Positions 26,333 to 36,709 of a DNA stretch of 64,000 nt are shown in pieces; positions within the stretch are counted from its first letter, which is position 1; each line of letters starts with the position of its first letter. The notes beneath the pieces were generated by a model. The model was not told the origin of the DNA and ran no database searches. It saw only the letters and a list, made by a program, of their open reading frames with translations. Origin of the DNA: Marivita sp. (lineage in GTDB: Bacteria; Pseudomonadota; Alphaproteobacteria; Rhodobacterales; Rhodobacteraceae); contig NZ_JAIPUT010000003.1 in NCBI RefSeq assembly GCF_020055635.1, positions 111,888-175,887 of the forward strand, given 5' to 3'. The position numbers and the translations under genes are program-made.

Positions 26333-26410
26333 GGTTTCGTCCTATCACGCCTGAAACTGCACCCGAAGCCCGGCACTGGGCTCGCCCGCGAGACACAACA
26401 AGGAAGCGAT

Positions 26411-26989
26411 ATGCCCGACGCCAACACAGCGGTTCTGGAGTTCCTGCTTACCAGACGGTCGCGACCTGCCAAGATCCTGCAAGCTCCGGCCCCCGATCGC
26501 GCGGCGCTTCTGCCGATCCTGACAGCAGCGGCCCGCACGCCCGATCATGGAAAGCTTGAACCGTGGCGCTTCATCGTGCTGGAACGAGCCGCGCTCCAGC
26601 GATTGGCAGAGGCGGTCGAAACATGCGGTGCGGAGACCGAGCGCGACAGCGAAGACATCGCCAAGGCCCGCAAACAGTTCGAGGACAGTCCCCTTTGCGT
26701 CGCCGTTGTCGAGGTCCGCAAACCGTCCGAGAAAATTCCGGCCATCGAACAGACCTACTCTGCCGGGGCTGTCTGCCTTGCGCTTCTCAATGCCGCGCTG
26801 GCCTCTGGATGGGGGGCGAACTGGCTGAGCGGATGGCCGTCGCATGATAGCGGATTCTGCCGCTCTGCGCTTGGGCTGAAAGATGACGAACGTGTCGCGG
26901 GGTTCATCCATATCGGGACCGCCTCCTCGGTACCGCCGGACCGCCCGCGCCCGGATATCGACGCCATCACGACATGGGTCGACGCATGA
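26411..26989 (+). CDS. Nitroreductase family protein (YdjA-like)
   Basis: 192 residues; an FMN-dependent oxidoreductase fold. The N-terminal LLTRRSRPAKIL carries the FMN-phosphate arginines, AARTPDHGKLEPWRFIVL is the substrate and flavin block, and the C-terminal ALGLKDDERVAGFIHIGT is typical of the minimal YdjA group. The physiological substrate is unknown. Its stop overlaps the start of the EI24 gene (ATGA). Confidence 0.85.
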   Translation: MPDANTAVLEFLLTRRSRPAKILQAPAPDRAALLPILTAAARTPDHGKLEPWRFIVLERAALQRLAEAVETCGAETERDSEDIAKARKQFEDSPLCVAVVEVRKPSEKIPAIEQTYSAGAVCLALLNAALASGWGANWLSGWPSHDSGFCRSALGLKDDERVAGFIHIGTASSVPPDRPRPDIDAITTWVDA

Positions 26990-27711
26990 TCCTGCGCAGT
27001 TTTCTTCTGACCCTGGGTCAGCTTGCCGATCCGCGTTTCCGAAAGGTTCTGTTTCTCGGCGTCGGACTTGGCTTTGCCCTGCTGGTCGCGTTCTTCGCGG
27101 GCCTCATGTGGGTTCTGAATGCCAGTTTCGGCCCCGAGGCCACATTGCCTTTCATTGGCGAAGTCACCTGGCTTGACGATCTGCTCAGCTGGACCGCCTT
27201 CATCTCGATGATCATTCTGTCGGTGTTCCTGATGGTGCCGGTCGCTTCGGCCATCACGTCACTGTTCCTCGATGATGTCGCCGACGCGGTCGAGGATCGC
27301 CACTATACACATCTGCCCAAGGCCGACCGCGTCCCTTGGGGAGATGCGCTGCGCGATACGGTGAATTTCCTTGGGGTCCTCGTCGCTGCGAATATCTTTG
27401 CGGTGATCCTGTATTTCATGTTTCCGCCATTTGCGATTTTCATCTTCTGGGGGCTGAACGGATTCCTGCTGGGCCGCGAATACTTCACCCTTGCCGCCAT
27501 GCGCCGCGAAGGTCGCGCCGGTGCCAGGATTCTGCGCAAGCGCCATGCCGGGAAAATCTGGATCGCCGGAACCCTGATGGCGATGCCGTTATCGCTACCG
27601 CTGGTGAACCTCGTGATACCGATCCTGGGCGCCGCGACCTTTACCCACCTGTACCATCAGATTCAGTCAAGGGCGCCATCCGACCAAAAAAGTCCAGATC
27701 GCGGATCGTGA
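26986..27711 (+). CDS. EI24-domain (CysZ-like) membrane protein
   Basis: 241 residues with about four long hydrophobic segments (for example VLFLGVGLGFALLVAFFAGLMWVL), DDVADAVEDRHY between helices, and NGFLLGREYFTLAAMRR, the family's conserved LGREYF block. CysZ relatives import sulfate; this copy's substrate is not established. The start overlaps the nitroreductase stop, so coupled translation is likely. The last 71 bases overlap the convergent DUF1467 gene. Confidence 0.83.
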   Translation: MILRSFLLTLGQLADPRFRKVLFLGVGLGFALLVAFFAGLMWVLNASFGPEATLPFIGEVTWLDDLLSWTAFISMIILSVFLMVPVASAITSLFLDDVADAVEDRHYTHLPKADRVPWGDALRDTVNFLGVLVAANIFAVILYFMFPPFAIFIFWGLNGFLLGREYFTLAAMRREGRAGARILRKRHAGKIWIAGTLMAMPLSLPLVNLVIPILGAATFTHLYHQIQSRAPSDQKSPDRGS

Positions 27712-27937
27712 TCCAGCCGGAAAGAATGACACCGGCGATGATGATCCACAGCACGACGCTGACACCGGTCGTGATCCATGCCTTTTTCTTGAGGTTGTGG
27801 ACTTCGGGGGAACCCGCGTGGGTGCCCGGCACGACCTGCCCGACATCACCCTGGGTCTGCAACCGGATCGGAATCACGATCAGAAAGACCATGAACCAGA
27901 TCACGGCGAACAGGACGATGGCAGAGGTGATGGACAT
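27641..27937 (-). CDS. DUF1467 family membrane protein
   Basis: 98 residues with two transmembrane helices (SAIVLFAVIWFMVFLIVIPI and ITTGVSVVLWIIIAGVI) joined by a short loop with IRLQTQGDVGQVVPGTHAGS, the hallmark of this alphaproteobacterial family of unknown function. Located 36 bases after the methylmalonyl-CoA epimerase gene on the same strand, a pairing that suggests one transcript. The 3' end overlaps the EI24 gene. Confidence 0.85.
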   Translation of the reverse strand: MSITSAIVLFAVIWFMVFLIVIPIRLQTQGDVGQVVPGTHAGSPEVHNLKKKAWITTGVSVVLWIIIAGVILSGWITIRDLDFFGRMAPLTESDGTGG

Positions 27938-27973
27938 TGGGGCTGCTCCTTCAAGGCGTCAAATGGGGCTGTT

Positions 27974-28378
27974 TCAGACTTGTTCCAGTTCCACGAGGCA
28001 CCCATTGAAATCTTTCGGGTGCAAAAAAAGCACTGGCTTGCCATGCGCGCCGATTTTCGGCGTTCCGTCGCCCAGCACCCGCGCGCCTGTTGCCTTCAGA
28101 TGGTCCCGCGCTGCCAGAATGTCATCGACTTCATAGCAAACGTGATGAATGCCGCCGGACGGGTTTTTTTCAAGGAATCCGATGATCGGGCTGTTTTCCC
28201 CAAGGGGATAGAGAAGTTCGATCTTGGTGTTGGGCAGTTCAATGAACACCACCGTCACTCCATGATCCGGTTCGTCCTGCGGTTCCCCCACTGCAGCGCC
28301 CAGCGCGGTACGGTACTGGTCGGCAGCCGCTTCGAGGTCGGGCACGGCGATGGCTACGTGATTCAAACGTCCGATCAT
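27974..28378 (-). CDS. mce: Methylmalonyl-CoA epimerase
   Basis: 134 residues, two-repeat vicinal-oxygen-chelate fold. Metal ligands are visible in NHVAIAV (residue 6-12), GIHHVCYEVDD and CLVELEQV at the C-terminus. It interconverts the methylmalonyl-CoA epimers between propionyl-CoA carboxylase and methylmalonyl-CoA mutase. In this group the protein is also needed for the ethylmalonyl-CoA pathway. Upstream of DUF1467 and divergent from a response regulator. Confidence 0.9.
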   Translation of the reverse strand: MIGRLNHVAIAVPDLEAAADQYRTALGAAVGEPQDEPDHGVTVVFIELPNTKIELLYPLGENSPIIGFLEKNPSGGIHHVCYEVDDILAARDHLKATGARVLGDGTPKIGAHGKPVLFLHPKDFNGCLVELEQV

Positions 28379-28449
28379 CTGGTTTCTCCGTCATGGCTTT
28401 GGCGCGGTTATCCCCCGACGCAGGAAACCAGACAAGAGGGTTGGACGCA

Positions 28450-28464
28450 TTAACCGTCTGTTAG
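28450..28464 (+). promoter_or_regulatory. CtrA-like binding site upstream of the response regulator
   Basis: TTAA-CCGTCTG-TTAG matches the CtrA pattern TTAA-N7-TTAA with one mismatch and contains TTAACC. It is flanked by GTTGG/CCAAC inverted arms and lies about 40 bases upstream of the gene. Predicted by pattern only. Confidence 0.35.
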
Positions 28465-28504
28465 CCAACCCCGCGCCAAAGTGAAGCGACTCATGGAGGG
28501 CGAT

Positions 28505-29221
28505 ATGATTGACGATGAGGCCTTGGACCAATTTCGCAGACCCACGGGAACCCGGCCCCTGCTCGGGCTGACCATCCTCGCGGTCGAAGACAGCCGCTAT
28601 GCCTGCGATGCTCTCAGGCTCTTGTGCCTGCACAGCGGCGCTCGGCTCAGGCGCGCCGATTGCCTGCGGTCGGGGCGCCGGCACCTCCAGGTCTATCGCC
28701 CGTCAGTGGTCATCGTGGACATGGGCTTGCCCGACGGCAGCGGCGCGGACCTGATCGCGGAACTGTCCAACGCCATTCCGCGCGTCTCGGTGATCCTCGG
28801 CACCAGCGGAGACAGCTTTGCCGAGGACGTGGCCTATGCCGCCGGGGCCGACGGCTTCCTCTCCAAGCCGATCGCCAATCTCGCAGTTTTCCAGAACGCC
28901 GTCCTGCAACATTTGCCCCGGGACAGGCAGCCCGGCGGCGTGCGTGCCGTGCGCGCCGATCCGATCTGTCCCGACCCAATCGCGTTTCGTGAAGACATGG
29001 CGCATATGGCCGAAATTCTGGGCGGACCGGTGAATGACCACATGATCGATTATGTCACGCTTTTTCTGCGTGGCGTCGCCCGCACCGCCGAAGACGAGGC
29101 CTTGGAAAATGCCGCTTTCGACCTGGCACAAGCACAGTCAGACGGAGCGCCTCTGACCGGTCGCGTCGCGCATCTGGCGGGGCTGGTGCAGGCCCGATTG
29201 TCGGACGCGGTTGCAATCTGA
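28505..29221 (+). CDS. Single-receiver response regulator with an uncharacterised C-terminal region
   Basis: 238 residues. The receiver domain spans about 22-140 with acidic pair E28/D29, the phospho-acceptor D72 (VIVDMGLPDGSG), T100 (LGTSGD) and K121 (FLSKPI), so all phosphorylation residues are present. The remaining 95 residues are helical with no DNA-binding or enzyme motif recognised. GGAGGG (28495-28500) supports the ATG at 28505; other in-frame starts at 28481 and 28493 sit on or before it. Output is unknown; a CtrA-like site upstream suggests cell-cycle or motility control. Confidence 0.8.
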   Translation: MIDDEALDQFRRPTGTRPLLGLTILAVEDSRYACDALRLLCLHSGARLRRADCLRSGRRHLQVYRPSVVIVDMGLPDGSGADLIAELSNAIPRVSVILGTSGDSFAEDVAYAAGADGFLSKPIANLAVFQNAVLQHLPRDRQPGGVRAVRADPICPDPIAFREDMAHMAEILGGPVNDHMIDYVTLFLRGVARTAEDEALENAAFDLAQAQSDGAPLTGRVAHLAGLVQARLSDAVAI

Positions 29222-29247
29222 AAAGCGCAAAAATGGCACACGCGTCT

Positions 29248-29278
29248 CAAAACAAAAACGGCGCCACACCGGGCGCCG
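29248..29278 (-). terminator. Rho-independent terminator of aspS
   Basis: On the minus strand a 7-bp GC-rich stem (29272-29278 with 29259-29265) and 6-base loop are followed by TTTTTGTTTT. It lies between the convergent ends of aspS and the response regulator and points in the aspS direction. Confidence 0.8.
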
Positions 29279-29302
29279 CTCTGTGTCTGGACTGCGTCCG
29301 GA

Positions 29303-31081
29303 TCAGGTCTCTTGCGGGATTACCCGCAGATGAAGCTCCATCAACTGATCGCTGGTCGGCTCTGACGGCGCGTTCATCATCAGGTCTTCAGCCCGCTGGT
29401 TCATCGGGAACATGATGACCTCGCGAATGTTGGCCGTGTCTGCCAGAAGCATGACCATCCGGTCGATGCCCGCCGCACAGCCCCCGTGGGGCGGGGCGCC
29501 GAACCGGAAGGCGTTGACCATGCCACCGAACCGCTTGCGCACTTCTTCCTCGCCATAACCCGCAAGTTCGAACGCCTTGAACATGATCTCGGGCTTGTGG
29601 TTCCGGATCGCGCCCGACACCAGCTCATAACCGTTGCACGCAAGGTCATACTGGTAGCCCAGCACATCAAGCGGATCACCTTTCAGAGCATCCATGCCAC
29701 CCTGTGGCATCGAGAACGGATTGTGGCTGAAATCGACCTTGCCGCTTTCCTCATCCGCCTCGTACATCGGGAAATCGACGATCCACGCAAAGGCGAACCG
29801 GTCTTTCTCGGTCAGGCCAAGTTCATCGCCGATGACGACCCGGGCCTTGCCCGCGACCGTCTCAAAGCTTGAGGGCTTGCCGCCAAGGAAAAACGCCGCA
29901 TCGCCGACGCCAAGGCCAAGCTGCTGTCGAATGGCCTCGGTCCGCTCGGGCCCGATGTTCTTGGCGAGCGGGCCGGCCGCCTCCATGCCCTCGCCCTGGT
30001 CGCGCCAGAAGATATAGCCCATCCCGGGCAGACCCTCTTTCTGCGCGAAGGCGTTCATACGATCGCAGAACTTGCGGCTGCCGCCCGTAGGGGCCGGAAT
30101 CGCACGGACCTCGGTGCCCTCCTGCTCCAGAAGCTTGGCGAAGATCGCGAAGCCAGAACCGCGGAAATGTTCGGAACAGTCCTGCATCTTGATCGGGTTG
30201 CGCAGATCGGGTTTGTCGGTGCCGTACCACAATGCCGCATCGCGGTATGAAATCTGCGGCCACTCGGTATCCACCTTGCGACCGCCACCGAACTCTTCGA
30301 ACACGCCCTGCATCACGGGCTGGATCGTGTCGAAGACATCCTGCTGGCTGACGAAGGACATTTCCATGTCAAGCTGGTAGAAATCCGTCGGCGACCGGTC
30401 TGCGCGCGGGTCTTCGTCGCGGAAGCAGGGCGCGATCTGGAAATACTTGTCGAAACCGCTGACCATGATCAGCTGCTTGAACTGCTGCGGCGCCTGCGGC
30501 AGCGCGTAGAACTTGCCCGGATGCAGCCGCGACGGCACCAGAAAATCGCGCGCGCCTTCGGGGCTGGAGGCGGTGATGATCGGCGTCTGGAATTCGCGGA
30601 AGCCCTGATCCCACATCCGCTTGCGGATCGACGACACCACGTCGGACCGCATCGTCATGTTGCGCTGCATCGCCTCGCGGCGCAGGTCGAGGTAGCGATA
30701 GCGAAGGCGGGTTTCTTCCGGGTATTCCTGATCGCCGAAGACGATCAACGGCAATTCATCCGCCGCGCCAAGGACTTCCATATCCCGGATGAACACTTCG
30801 ATCTCGCCTGTCGGCAGTTTCGGGTTCACAAGGCTTTCGTCGCGCGCCTTCACCTCGCCATCGATGCGGATACACCATTCCGAACGCACCTTTTCGACCG
30901 CGTCGAACACGGGGCTGTCAGGATCGCAAAGCACCTGCGTTATGCCGTAGTGATCGCGCAGATCGATGAACAGGATACCGCCATGGTCCCGGATGCGGTG
31001 CACCCAGCCGGACAGGCGAACGGTTTCGCCGACGTTCTCGGCCGTCAGGTCGACGCAGGTGTGGGTGCGGTAGGCGTGCAT
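29303..31081 (-). CDS. aspS: Aspartyl-tRNA synthetase
   Basis: 592 residues, class IIb synthetase attaching aspartate to tRNA-Asp. N-terminal anticodon-binding OB fold ([23 protein letters not shown]), motif 2 region ([24 protein letters not shown]), the bacterial insertion domain, and motif 3 ([20 protein letters not shown]). Start chosen at MHAYRTHTC; an upstream in-frame ATG adds only two residues. Many alphaproteobacterial AspRS also charge tRNA-Asn; this cannot be judged here. Divergent from cfa. Confidence 0.96.
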   Translation of the reverse strand: MHAYRTHTCVDLTAENVGETVRLSGWVHRIRDHGGILFIDLRDHYGITQVLCDPDSPVFDAVEKVRSEWCIRIDGEVKARDESLVNPKLPTGEIEVFIRDMEVLGAADELPLIVFGDQEYPEETRLRYRYLDLRREAMQRNMTMRSDVVSSIRKRMWDQGFREFQTPIITASSPEGARDFLVPSRLHPGKFYALPQAPQQFKQLIMVSGFDKYFQIAPCFRDEDPRADRSPTDFYQLDMEMSFVSQQDVFDTIQPVMQGVFEEFGGGRKVDTEWPQISYRDAALWYGTDKPDLRNPIKMQDCSEHFRGSGFAIFAKLLEQEGTEVRAIPAPTGGSRKFCDRMNAFAQKEGLPGMGYIFWRDQGEGMEAAGPLAKNIGPERTEAIRQQLGLGVGDAAFFLGGKPSSFETVAGKARVVIGDELGLTEKDRFAFAWIVDFPMYEADEESGKVDFSHNPFSMPQGGMDALKGDPLDVLGYQYDLACNGYELVSGAIRNHKPEIMFKAFELAGYGEEEVRKRFGGMVNAFRFGAPPHGGCAAGIDRMVMLLADTANIREVIMFPMNQRAEDLMMNAPSEPTSDQLMELHLRVIPQET

Positions 31082-31244
31082 GGTCATGCCCCTTGGAGAA
31101 TGTGCAAAAACTAGGCGCCGATACACCCGTGATCGGCAAGGAAGTCAAGGGAACCGCGGCGGAATTGGCAGGAAACCATTTCTGCAGTAAATTGTTGACC
31201 GGTCAAAGCGGTGTCAGATCGTTGTCACAAACAGGGAGGTGGCG

Positions 31245-32492
31245 ATGTGGGATAAAGTTCTCGACGCGATGCTGGACCGCATGATCACACGCGGCAGGCT
31301 GACCGTCACGTTTCCGGATGGAAGCCTCCGGCGGTACGGTGCCGAAACGGCGGATACAGATCCAGCCGAACCATCTCTCGCCGTGAAGCTCACCAGCGAA
31401 ACCCTGGTCCGCAATCTGTGTCTGCAGCCGATCGTGGCCTTGGGCGAGGGCTATATGGATGGAGAGCTGATCGTCGATGACGATGACCTGCTCGATCTGC
31501 TGACGCTCTTGGCACAAAGCCAGAATGACGGCAACATGCCCGGCTGGCACCGGGCGCTTGTTCGCCTGCGCGTCAAGTTGCGTCGCTGGGTTCAGCGCAA
31601 CGACCCGCGTCGTGCGCACCAGAATGTCGCGCATCACTACGACATCTCGGATGATCTATATGCCCTCTTTCTTGATGAGGACATGCAATACAGCTGCGCC
31701 TATTTCGCAGATCCGTCGATGTCGCTGGCAGATGCACAGGCCGCCAAGAAAGCCCATATTTCCGCCAAGCTGCACCTGTCCCGAGGGCAGCGCGTTCTGG
31801 ACATCGGCTGCGGCTGGGGCGGGTTGGCGCTCAGCCTCGCGCGCGATCACGGCGTGCATGTCACCGGGCTTACCTTGTCTCGCAATCAGCATGCCACCGC
31901 CCAGCGCCGCGCGAAAGAGGCCGGGCTCGACCATCTGACCGACTTCCGCTTGCAGGACTACCGGCACGTCACCGACCGCTTCGACCGGATCGTCAGCGTC
32001 GGCATGCTCGAACATGTGGGGTTGCCGCAATACCCGACTTATTTCGAAAAGGTCTCCGACCTGCTTGATCCGAACGGCATCGCCCTGATCCATACCATCG
32101 GGCGTAGCGCCCCGCCGTTGCCGACTTCCCCCTGGCTGGCCAAGTACATCTTTCCCGGCGGTTACGTGCCATCTCTGTCAGACTTGGCCGCACCGGTCGA
32201 GAATGCCAGGCTGTGGCTTGCGGATCTCGAGGTTCTGCGAGGCCATTACGGCCCCACGCTGAACCACTGGCGGCAACGTTTCGAGGCGAATCTCGGCACC
32301 GTGCGCGAGATGTACGACGACAGGTTCATCCGCATGTGGCGCTTCTACCTTGTCGCCTGCGAAATGGCGTTCGAACAGCAGCACCAGGCGGTTTTCCAAC
32401 TGCAACTCAGCCACCATCAGCACGCGGTGCCCGCGACGCGCAATTACCTTTATCCTGCGGCCGGTGCCAGTACGCTGCACGCCGCTCAGTAA
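31245..32492 (+). CDS. cfa: Cyclopropane-fatty-acyl-phospholipid synthase
   Basis: About 415 residues. The SAM-binding motif RVLDIGCGWGGLALSLARDH is near residue 185, and further blocks VAHHYDISDDLYALFLDEDMQYSCAYF, SVGMLEHVG and FPGGYVPSLSD match the Cfa family. It transfers a methylene from S-adenosylmethionine to unsaturated membrane lipids in stationary phase or stress. GGGAGG lies five bases before the ATG at 31245; the in-frame GTG two codons earlier overlaps the ribosome-binding site. Confidence 0.92.
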   Translation: MWDKVLDAMLDRMITRGRLTVTFPDGSLRRYGAETADTDPAEPSLAVKLTSETLVRNLCLQPIVALGEGYMDGELIVDDDDLLDLLTLLAQSQNDGNMPGWHRALVRLRVKLRRWVQRNDPRRAHQNVAHHYDISDDLYALFLDEDMQYSCAYFADPSMSLADAQAAKKAHISAKLHLSRGQRVLDIGCGWGGLALSLARDHGVHVTGLTLSRNQHATAQRRAKEAGLDHLTDFRLQDYRHVTDRFDRIVSVGMLEHVGLPQYPTYFEKVSDLLDPNGIALIHTIGRSAPPLPTSPWLAKYIFPGGYVPSLSDLAAPVENARLWLADLEVLRGHYGPTLNHWRQRFEANLGTVREMYDDRFIRMWRFYLVACEMAFEQQHQAVFQLQLSHHQHAVPATRNYLYPAAGASTLHAAQ

Positions 32493-32639
32493 AGCCGCGG
32501 CTTTCATCCACAAACGGCGGCCCGACCCGTATGGGTTGGCGGAATCGCCATTCGCCTCTTGCACGCAAGTCCGGCATGCCTATAACCCGCAACAATTTGC
32601 GGAGCGCCGCCGTCACACGCTTGAAACAAGAGGTCTGCC

Positions 32640-35600
32640 ATGCCCAAACGCGATGATATCAAGTCCATCATGATCATCGGAGCGGGGCCCATCGTCATCG
32701 GGCAAGCCTGCGAGTTCGACTATTCCGGTGCCCAGGCCTGCAAGGCCCTGCGCGAGGAAGGTTACCGCGTCATCCTGGTGAATTCCAACCCCGCCACCAT
32801 CATGACCGATCCCGGGTTGGCCGACGCCACCTATATCGAACCGATCACCCCCGAGATCGTCGCCAAGATCATCGAAAAGGAACGCCCCGACGCGCTTTTG
32901 CCGACGATGGGTGGCCAGACCGGCCTGAACACCTCGCTCGCACTCGAGGAAATGGGGGTTCTCGCGAAATACGGTGTCGAGATGATCGGTGCCAAGCGCG
33001 AAGCCATCGAAATGGCCGAGGACCGCAAGCTTTTCCGTGAAGCGATGGATCGGATCGGGCTGGAAAACCCCAAGGCCACCATCATCACGGCGCCGAAGAA
33101 GGCCAATGGCGGTGCCGATCTGGATGCCGGCGTGGCGATGGCCCTCGCCGAACTTGAACATATTGGCCTGCCGGCCATCATCCGTCCCGCCTATACGCTC
33201 GGCGGCACAGGGGGCGGCGTGGCGTATAACCGCGAAGACTTCGTGCATTATTGCCGCTCGGGCATGGACGCGTCGCCGGTCAACCAGATCCTCGTCGATG
33301 AATCCCTGCTTGGCTGGAAAGAGTTCGAGATGGAGGTGGTGCGCGACCGGGCAGACAACGCGATTATCGTCTGCGCCATCGAAAACGTCGATCCGATGGG
33401 GGTGCATACCGGCGATTCCATCACCGTCGCCCCCGCGCTTACGCTGACCGACAAGGAATACCAGATCATGCGCAACGGCTCGATCGCCGTGCTGCGCGAA
33501 ATCGGCGTTGAAACCGGTGGATCGAACGTTCAATGGGCGATCAATCCCGAGGACGGCCGCATGGTCGTCATCGAAATGAACCCGCGTGTCAGCCGGTCTT
33601 CGGCGCTGGCGTCCAAGGCGACGGGCTTTCCGATCGCCAAGATTGCCGCAAAACTGGCCGTCGGCTACACGCTCGACGAGCTGGACAACGACATCACCAA
33701 GGTCACGCCCGCATCTTTCGAACCGACCATTGACTACGTCGTCACCAAGATCCCGAAATTCGCATTCGAAAAGTTTCCCGGGTCCGAACCACATCTTACA
33801 ACAGCGATGAAATCCGTTGGCGAGGCGATGGCCATAGGCCGCACCATCCACGAATCGCTGCAAAAGGCGCTGGCTTCGATGGAATCCGGGCTGACCGGGT
33901 TCGACGAAGTCCATATCGAAGGCGCCCCCGAGAAATCTGCTGTCATCAAGGCGATCAGCCAGCAGACCCCGGACCGGATGCGCACCATCGCCCAAGCCAT
34001 GCGCCATGGGTTGTCGGACGACGACATTCACGCAACGACCATGTTCGATCCATGGTTTCTCGCACGGATCCGCGAGATCGTCGAAACCGAGGACGAGGTC
34101 CGCGCCAATGGCCTGCCCAGTGACGAAGCCGGCATGCGCACGCTCAAGATGATGGGCTTTACCGATGCGCGGCTCGCGAACCTGACCGGTTTCGCCGAAA
34201 AGGACGTCCGCAATCGGCGCCTTGGCCTGAACGTCAAGGCCAGCTTCAAGCGCATCGACACCTGCGCCGCCGAATTCGAGGCGCAGACCCCCTACATGTA
34301 CTCCACCTACGAGGCCCCGATGATGGGCGAGGTGGAATGCGAAGCGCGACCATCCGACCGCAAGAAAGTCGTCATTCTGGGCGGCGGTCCAAACCGGATC
34401 GGTCAGGGGATCGAATTCGACTATTGCTGCTGTCATGCCTGTTTCGCACTGACGGATGCGGGCTACGAAACCATCATGGTCAATTGCAATCCGGAAACCG
34501 TGTCGACCGATTACGACACCTCGGATCGTCTCTACTTCGAGCCGCTGACCTTTGAGCACGTCCTCGAGATCCTGCGCGTGGAACAGGACAACGGCACCTT
34601 GCACGGCGTCATCGTTCAGTTCGGCGGCCAGACGCCGCTGAAGCTCGCCAATGCTCTCGAGGCCGAAGGGATCCCGATCCTCGGGACCACTCCCGACGCG
34701 ATCGACCTGGCCGAAGACCGCGAACGGTTCCAGGCCCTAGTGAATGAACTTGGCCTGAAGCAACCGCGCAACGGGATCGCCTCGACAGGTGCTCAGGCGC
34801 TTGCCATTGCCGAAAACATCGGTTTCCCGCTGGTCATCCGTCCGTCTTATGTTCTCGGTGGTCGGGCGATGGAGATCGTTCGCGACATGGCGCATCTGGA
34901 ACGCTATATCAACGAGGCAGTGGTCGTGTCGGGCGATAGCCCGGTCCTGCTCGACAGCTACCTTTCCGGTGCCGTCGAGCTTGACGTGGACGCGCTCTGC
35001 GATGGCAGCCGCGTGCACGTCGCAGGCATCATGCAGCATATCGAAGAGGCTGGTGTGCATTCCGGCGACAGTGCCTGCTCCCTGCCGCCCTATTCGCTGT
35101 CCGACGCCGTCTTGTCCGAGATAAAGCGACAGACCGAAGCGCTTGCGCTTGCGCTCAACGTCGTCGGCCTGATGAACGTGCAATTTGCGATCAAGGGCAA
35201 GGACATCTACCTGATAGAGGTCAACCCGCGCGCGTCGCGGACGGTGCCGTTTGTCGCCAAAGCCACCGACTCCGCCATCGCATCTATCGCGGCACGGGTC
35301 ATGGCGGGCGAACCGCTCACCAATTTCCCGATGCGCGATCCCTACCCGGAAAACGCCGACTACGACACGGTCCTGCCACTTGCCGATCCGCTGACCTTGG
35401 CCGATCCGATGATGCCGTGGTTCTCGGTAAAGGAAGCCGTATTGCCCTTCGCGCGCTTCCCCGGTGTCGACACGATCCTCGGGCCGGAGATGCGCTCGAC
35501 CGGCGAAGTGATGGGCTGGGATCGGTCGTTTCCCCGCGCCTTCCTCAAGGCCCAGATGGGTGCCGGCACACATCTGCCGATTTCAGGCACCGTTTTCTTT

Positions 35601-35972
35601 TCGATCAAGGACACCGACAAGACTGATCAATTGATAGAGACAGCGCAGATTCTCAGGGAACTGGGATTCACCATCGTCGCCACCGCCGGCACTGCCGCCT
35701 TTCTTTCCGATCACGGCATTGCCTGCGACACGACCAAAAAGGTCTACGAAGGCCGTCCGAACATTGTCGACCTCATGAAGGATGGCGGAATCGATCTGGT
35801 GATGAACACGACCGAAAGCGCCGCTGCCGTCGAAGACAGCCGCGAAATCCGCTCGGTCGCGCTTTATGACAAGATACCCTATTTCACCACAGCCGCCGGA
35901 GCGCATGCCGCGGCGCAGGCGATGAAGGCCCGGGAAGAAGGCGATCTTGTCGTAAAACCGCTTCAAGCCTGA
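32640..35972 (+). CDS. carB: Carbamoyl-phosphate synthase large subunit
   Basis: 1110 residues. Two homologous halves each start with a nucleotide-binding loop: [21 protein letters not shown] near residue 10 and [20 protein letters not shown] near residue 577. Each half has a [16 protein letters not shown] block and an ATP-grasp region ending [16 protein letters not shown] or [16 protein letters not shown]. The C-terminal MGS-like allosteric domain is from about 965. It makes carbamoyl phosphate for pyrimidines and arginine with CarA, not in this window. Uninterrupted frame. The large opposite-strand open frame inside it is a composition artefact. Confidence 0.97.
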   Translation: MPKRDDIKSIMIIGAGPIVIGQACEFDYSGAQACKALREEGYRVILVNSNPATIMTDPGLADATYIEPITPEIVAKIIEKERPDALLPTMGGQTGLNTSLALEEMGVLAKYGVEMIGAKREAIEMAEDRKLFREAMDRIGLENPKATIITAPKKANGGADLDAGVAMALAELEHIGLPAIIRPAYTLGGTGGGVAYNREDFVHYCRSGMDASPVNQILVDESLLGWKEFEMEVVRDRADNAIIVCAIENVDPMGVHTGDSITVAPALTLTDKEYQIMRNGSIAVLREIGVETGGSNVQWAINPEDGRMVVIEMNPRVSRSSALASKATGFPIAKIAAKLAVGYTLDELDNDITKVTPASFEPTIDYVVTKIPKFAFEKFPGSEPHLTTAMKSVGEAMAIGRTIHESLQKALASMESGLTGFDEVHIEGAPEKSAVIKAISQQTPDRMRTIAQAMRHGLSDDDIHATTMFDPWFLARIREIVETEDEVRANGLPSDEAGMRTLKMMGFTDARLANLTGFAEKDVRNRRLGLNVKASFKRIDTCAAEFEAQTPYMYSTYEAPMMGEVECEARPSDRKKVVILGGGPNRIGQGIEFDYCCCHACFALTDAGYETIMVNCNPETVSTDYDTSDRLYFEPLTFEHVLEILRVEQDNGTLHGVIVQFGGQTPLKLANALEAEGIPILGTTPDAIDLAEDRERFQALVNELGLKQPRNGIASTGAQALAIAENIGFPLVIRPSYVLGGRAMEIVRDMAHLERYINEAVVVSGDSPVLLDSYLSGAVELDVDALCDGSRVHVAGIMQHIEEAGVHSGDSACSLPPYSLSDAVLSEIKRQTEALALALNVVGLMNVQFAIKGKDIYLIEVNPRASRTVPFVAKATDSAIASIAARVMAGEPLTNFPMRDPYPENADYDTVLPLADPLTLADPMMPWFSVKEAVLPFARFPGVDTILGPEMRSTGEVMGWDRSFPRAFLKAQMGAGTHLPISGTVFFSIKDTDKTDQLIETAQILRELGFTIVATAGTAAFLSDHGIACDTTKKVYEGRPNIVDLMKDGGIDLVMNTTESAAAVEDSREIRSVALYDKIPYFTTAAGAHAAAQAMKAREEGDLVVKPLQA

Positions 35973-35991
35973 CGACTTGAATGGATATGAT

Positions 35992-36013
35992 CCGCTTGAG
36001 CATTTTCAAGCGG
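35992..36013. terminator. Hairpin between convergent carB and flgD
   Basis: CCGCTTGA (35992-35999) and TCAAGCGG (36006-36013) form a perfect 8-bp stem with a 6-base loop in the 89-base gap between convergent stops. No T run follows, so it is a possible bidirectional transcript-end hairpin. Confidence 0.45.
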
Positions 36014-36061
36014 GTCGTTCCGGATGTGTCAGATGGGTGTGCCTTGCATGAAACGAGGCGT

Positions 36062-36700
36062 TCATCTCAATCTGGAGACCGCCCATTCCGGGATCACTGT
36101 TCCATCTGCCAAGCGCAACGCCACCTCGGCTCCGAAAAGCACCTCCTCCACCGCAGAGGCCGTAGCCACTTGAGTGTCAAGGCGCTCTTGATCCGATTCC
36201 GCCCTCAACTCGGCTTGATATGAGCCGGGCGTCACGGCCAGCCCATCACTTCCGACGCCTTCCCAATGCACCCGGCTCTGCCCTGCTGGCACAGTTTGCT
36301 CGGCCACGATTGTGCCCCGCTCATCAAGGATTACAAGGATCGCCTCCTCGGGCGCGCCCGACACTCCGCCAATCTCCAGCTCAACCGGAAGGCCAGAGAA
36401 TTCAAAAGGGCCTGCATGCACCGCTGTTTGCCCGACCAAACCGGAATAAGCCGCCAAACTGTTTTGGGACAATTTTTCGATCAGCGATTCCAGACGTTGA
36501 TTGGTCAAAGTCTGCTGCTCAACCATCGTGAACGAGGCCAATTGTTCTGCAAATTGGTCTGCCTGCATCGGGCTCAACGGATCCTGATTTTGGATCTGAG
36601 TGGTCAGCATGCGCAGGAAGGTCTCAAAATCACTCGTCTCTTGTGCCGACGATGCGGCAGAAGGAGCTGTTGGACCGCTCCTTACAGATGTTACTTCCAT
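36062..36700 (-). CDS. flgD: Flagellar hook capping protein
   Basis: 212 residues. The N-terminal FlgD signature is FETFLRMLTTQIQNQDPLSPMQADQFAEQLASFTMVEQQ (about 25-63). The C-terminal beta-rich capping domain contains VGQTAVHAGPFEFSG and SRVHWEGVGSDG. It forms the scaffold on which hook subunits assemble outside the cell. Nine bases downstream of fliK, the usual pair controlling hook assembly. Ends in a convergent arrangement with carB. Confidence 0.93.
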   Translation of the reverse strand: MEVTSVRSGPTAPSAASSAQETSDFETFLRMLTTQIQNQDPLSPMQADQFAEQLASFTMVEQQTLTNQRLESLIEKLSQNSLAAYSGLVGQTAVHAGPFEFSGLPVELEIGGVSGAPEEAILVILDERGTIVAEQTVPAGQSRVHWEGVGSDGLAVTPGSYQAELRAESDQERLDTQVATASAVEEVLFGAEVALRLADGTVIPEWAVSRLR

Positions 36701-36709
36701 CGACTTCTC

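Noticed and set aside
32613..34604. 663-residue minus-strand frame inside carB
   Set aside because: Same artefact: carB is continuous and canonical on the plus strand.
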